Shown here: positions 61,822-64,000 of the stretch, piece by piece | How positions within the stretch are numbered: position 1 is the stretch's first letter | How the letters are laid out: each line of letters begins with the position of its first letter | Origin: Methanolinea mesophila | Lineage (GTDB): Archaea; Halobacteriota; Methanomicrobia; Methanomicrobiales; Methanospirillaceae | Length of the DNA stretch: 64,000 nucleotides | Assembly (NCBI RefSeq): GCF_017873855.1 | Contig: NZ_JAGGKR010000001.1 | Coordinates: forward strand, 248,001 to 312,000 | Direction: 5' to 3' | Made by a program: the position numbers and the translations under genes | Notes under the pieces: model-generated | The model's input: the letters and a program-made list of their open reading frames with translations, nothing else | What the model was told of the DNA's origin: nothing | The model's database searches: none

Positions 61822-63897
61822 TCATACCACCCCCAGCCACGAGATGAGGAGGTCGATTGCCTTTATTCCGATGAACGGGGCAACGATCCCTCCAAGACCG
61901 AAAATCACCAGGTTGTAGGTGAAGAGCTGGCCCGCGGGCATGGGCCGGAACTTCACCCCGCGAAGTGCAAGTGGGATCAGGAGGGGGATCACGAGCGCGT
62001 TGAAAATAACTGCGGCAAGGATCGCGGAATACGGGCTTCCCAGCTGCATGACATTCAGGGCGGCAAGGCCCGGGTACATTACGATCAGGACCGCGGGGAC
62101 AATGGCAAAATACTTGGCGATGTCGTTTGCGATGGAAAAAGTGGTAAGCGCACCGCGGGTGATGAGAATCTCTTTTCCGATCTGGACGATATCGAGAAGT
62201 TTCGTCGGGTCGCTGTCCAGGTCGATGATGTTTGCCGCCTCACGCGCCGGCTGCGTCCCGGAGTTCATGGCCACCGCCACGTCCGCCTGTGCGAGGGCCG
62301 GGGCGTCGTTGGTGCCGTCGCCGGTCATGGCGACCAGGTACCCCGAAGACTGGTACTCCTTGATCAGCCGGAGTTTGTCGTCGGGTTTCGCCTCTCCGAG
62401 AAAATCGTCGACGCCTGCTTCCGCCGCGATCGCGGTGGCGGTCAGGTTGTTATCTCCGGTAATCATGACCGTCCGGATGCCCATCCGCCGGAGGTCGAAG
62501 AATCTTTCGCGGATGCCCTGCTTGAGAATATCCTTGAGATGCACGGCGCCGAGGATCCGTTCGTCCTTCGCCACGAGGAGAGGGGTACCTCCGCTCTTCG
62601 CGATCCCCTCGACCATTCCCTGCACTCCTCCCGGGACATCGCCATTTCGTTCTTTCACGAACGAGATGATCGCGTCGGGAGCTCCTTTCCGGTAACAACA
62701 GCCTCCGTTGTCCAGTCCCGACAGCCGGGTCTGGGCTGAAAATTTGACCACCGTACTTCCCGGGGGAATCAGGCGGCTGATTCCCGGCGTGTCCTTTTCG
62801 ATCAGGTCGATGATGCTTTTTCCTTCGGGAGTCTCATCGTCCAGAGAAGAATACAATGCCGCATTTTCGAGATCTCCGGCATCTTCCGGATTCACCGGGA
62901 TCAGTGCCACGGCCTGCCGGTTTCCGAGCGTGATGGTCCCGGTCTTGTCGAGGAGGAGGACGTTCACGTCGCCGGCGGCCTCGATTGCACGTCCCGACAT
63001 CGCAACGACATTTCTCCGGAACAACCGGTCCATCCCTGCGATCCCGATCGCGGGGAGAAGGGCTGCGATCGTGGTGGGTGCGAGGCAGACGAAAAGGGCT
63101 GCGAGGACCGCGATCGAGGCGGGCGCCCCTAACCCGGTAACCTCCGCACTGTACGCCGTGACCGGGTAGAGGTTGAACACCACCAGGAGGAACACCCCGG
63201 TAAGCGCGATAAGCAGGGTCTCGAGGGCGATCTCGTTCGGGGTCTTCCTTCTTTTCGCACCCTCTACCATCGCGATCATGTGGTCCAGGAAACTTTCCCC
63301 GGGGTTCACGGTGATCTTCACGATAATCTCGCTCGCGATAACCTTCGTCCCCCCGGTGACCGCGCTCCTGTCGCCTCCCGCCTCCCGGACGACCGGGGCC
63401 GATTCCCCTGTCACCGCCGCTTCGTTGACCAGGGCGGCCCCGAGGACCACTTCCCCGTCGCCGGGGATGAGATCGTTTGTTTTTACTAGAACCAGGTCTC
63501 CGGCTTTCAGCATGCCGGATTTGACACCCTCGCATGGTGAAGTAAAGGATACTTCCTGAATTCTACGGGCGTCCACTTCTCCCTTGGACTGCCGCAGCGA
63601 CGAAGCCCTGGCCTTTCCACGCCCTTCCGAGACTGCCTCTGCGAAATTGGAAAATATCACCGTGAGCCAGAGCCAGAGCGAGACCAGCCCGGTAAACAGG
63701 AGAGGCTCAGACGGCGCCGATGTAAAAAGCCCGAGTAAAAATGTGATCGTAGTGAGAATGCTCCCTAATTCCACGAGGAACATCACCGGGTTATGTGAGG
63801 ATACCCGCGGGTCGAGTTTCTTTATTGCGTCCCTTAGTGCAGTCGAGAGGATCTCCGGGTCGAATGCATTCACCTGATCGTATCTCTTTCTCGACAC
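61822..63897 (-). CDS. kdpB: Potassium-transporting P-type ATPase KdpB subunit
   Basis: KdpB hydrolyses ATP for high-affinity potassium uptake. The phosphorylated motif L-L-L-D-K-T-G-T has its Asp at residue 317. T-G-E-S (actuator) is near 163. G-D-G-T-N-D-A-P-A-L is near 535. The membrane segments fit the family. The start is a GTG one base after the kdpA stop. The length (691) is normal. The operon order A-B-C-D on this strand is the usual one, although no small kdpF is seen in the visible part. Confidence 0.94.
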   Translation of the reverse strand: MSRKRYDQVNAFDPEILSTALRDAIKKLDPRVSSHNPVMFLVELGSILTTITFLLGLFTSAPSEPLLFTGLVSLWLWLTVIFSNFAEAVSEGRGKARASSLRQSKGEVDARRIQEVSFTSPCEGVKSGMLKAGDLVLVKTNDLIPGDGEVVLGAALVNEAAVTGESAPVVREAGGDRSAVTGGTKVIASEIIVKITVNPGESFLDHMIAMVEGAKRRKTPNEIALETLLIALTGVFLLVVFNLYPVTAYSAEVTGLGAPASIAVLAALFVCLAPTTIAALLPAIGIAGMDRLFRRNVVAMSGRAIEAAGDVNVLLLDKTGTITLGNRQAVALIPVNPEDAGDLENAALYSSLDDETPEGKSIIDLIEKDTPGISRLIPPGSTVVKFSAQTRLSGLDNGGCCYRKGAPDAIISFVKERNGDVPGGVQGMVEGIAKSGGTPLLVAKDERILGAVHLKDILKQGIRERFFDLRRMGIRTVMITGDNNLTATAIAAEAGVDDFLGEAKPDDKLRLIKEYQSSGYLVAMTGDGTNDAPALAQADVAVAMNSGTQPAREAANIIDLDSDPTKLLDIVQIGKEILITRGALTTFSIANDIAKYFAIVPAVLIVMYPGLAALNVMQLGSPYSAILAAVIFNALVIPLLIPLALRGVKFRPMPAGQLFTYNLVIFGLGGIVAPFIGIKAIDLLISWLGVV

Positions 63898-63898
63898 G

Positions 63899-64000
63899 TT
63901 ACCCGCCTCCCACCATTACCAGGTATTCGGCGATCGGTCCCGCTGCGAGCAGAGGGAAGAAGGTGAGCGCCCCGACCACGACGATCACGCCGATCAGCCA
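63899..64000 (-). CDS. kdpA: Potassium-transporting ATPase KdpA subunit (3' end only)
   Basis: The window ends inside the gene. The visible 33 codons read [15 protein letters not shown] and end E-Y-L-V-M-V-G-G-G with a stop. This matches the last helix of KdpA, the channel-like subunit. It is just ahead of kdpB on the same strand. Confidence 0.85.
   Translation of the reverse strand, partial: WLIGVIVVVGALTFFPLLAAGPIAEYLVMVGGG

Overview
The window looks like the chromosome of a methanogenic euryarchaeon, most likely a member of the Methanomicrobiales. The reasons are archaeal TATA-like boxes ahead of short leaders, abundant PAS histidine kinases, a KaiC/KaiB pair, small DUF3303 and DUF3795 proteins, paired winged-helix and membrane genes, and a KdpD that has lost its kinase domain. 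Most of the DNA is GC-rich. About 15.7-23.4 kb is clearly AT-rich and looks acquired. No tRNA, rRNA or CRISPR array was seen.

Layout. 0-8.6 kb: a signalling block on the minus strand (PAS kinase, KaiC, KaiB, then a second and larger kinase with a frameshift), separated by copies of a ~200-bp repeat. 8.1-10.1 kb: a lipoprotein, DUF3303 and a secreted Cache-like sensor. 10.3-17.5 kb: a type I restriction-modification operon hsdR-hsdM-hsdS with a fourth, overlapping gene for a four-helix membrane protein. 17.7-23.4 kb: AT-rich accessory genes, including a TIR-STAND NTPase, an Abi-alpha-like protein and a divergent membrane-anchored protein with a caspase-like His/Cys pair. 23.7-31.5 kb: a probable integrated plasmid or virus with a primase-helicase carrying tandem peptide repeats, a nuclease-like protein, a RelE-type toxin-antitoxin pair and a three-gene cassette of small membrane proteins. 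31.6-41.1 kb: a degenerate region with a PIN toxin locus, wHTH proteins, lipoproteins, a type IIG methyltransferase remnant, a kelch protein and many gene-tail fragments. 41.3-59.2 kb: a third PAS kinase, a ComEC-like hydrolase, an alkylsulfatase beside a SulP transporter, two paralogous secreted proteins, ProC, DUF3795, a methyltransferase, a Kef-type antiporter, a wHTH/membrane pair and a solute-binding/Cache lipoprotein. 59.2-64 kb: a kdpABCD potassium-uptake operon on the minus strand, with kdpA cut by the window edge.

How the genes work together. Kdp and the Kef-type antiporter suggest potassium homeostasis. The PAS kinases with KaiC/KaiB form a sensory block whose output is unknown. The restriction operon plus the TIR/Abi/caspase-like cluster form a defence island.

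The most unusual property is the large number of 3'-end gene fragments scattered through the window. The last ~70 codons of the membrane gene at 31066-31500 recur, in decayed form, at eight other places. Kinase tails, the antiporter tail and the primase tail are duplicated in the same way. All family assignments come from reading the sequence; no database search was run.
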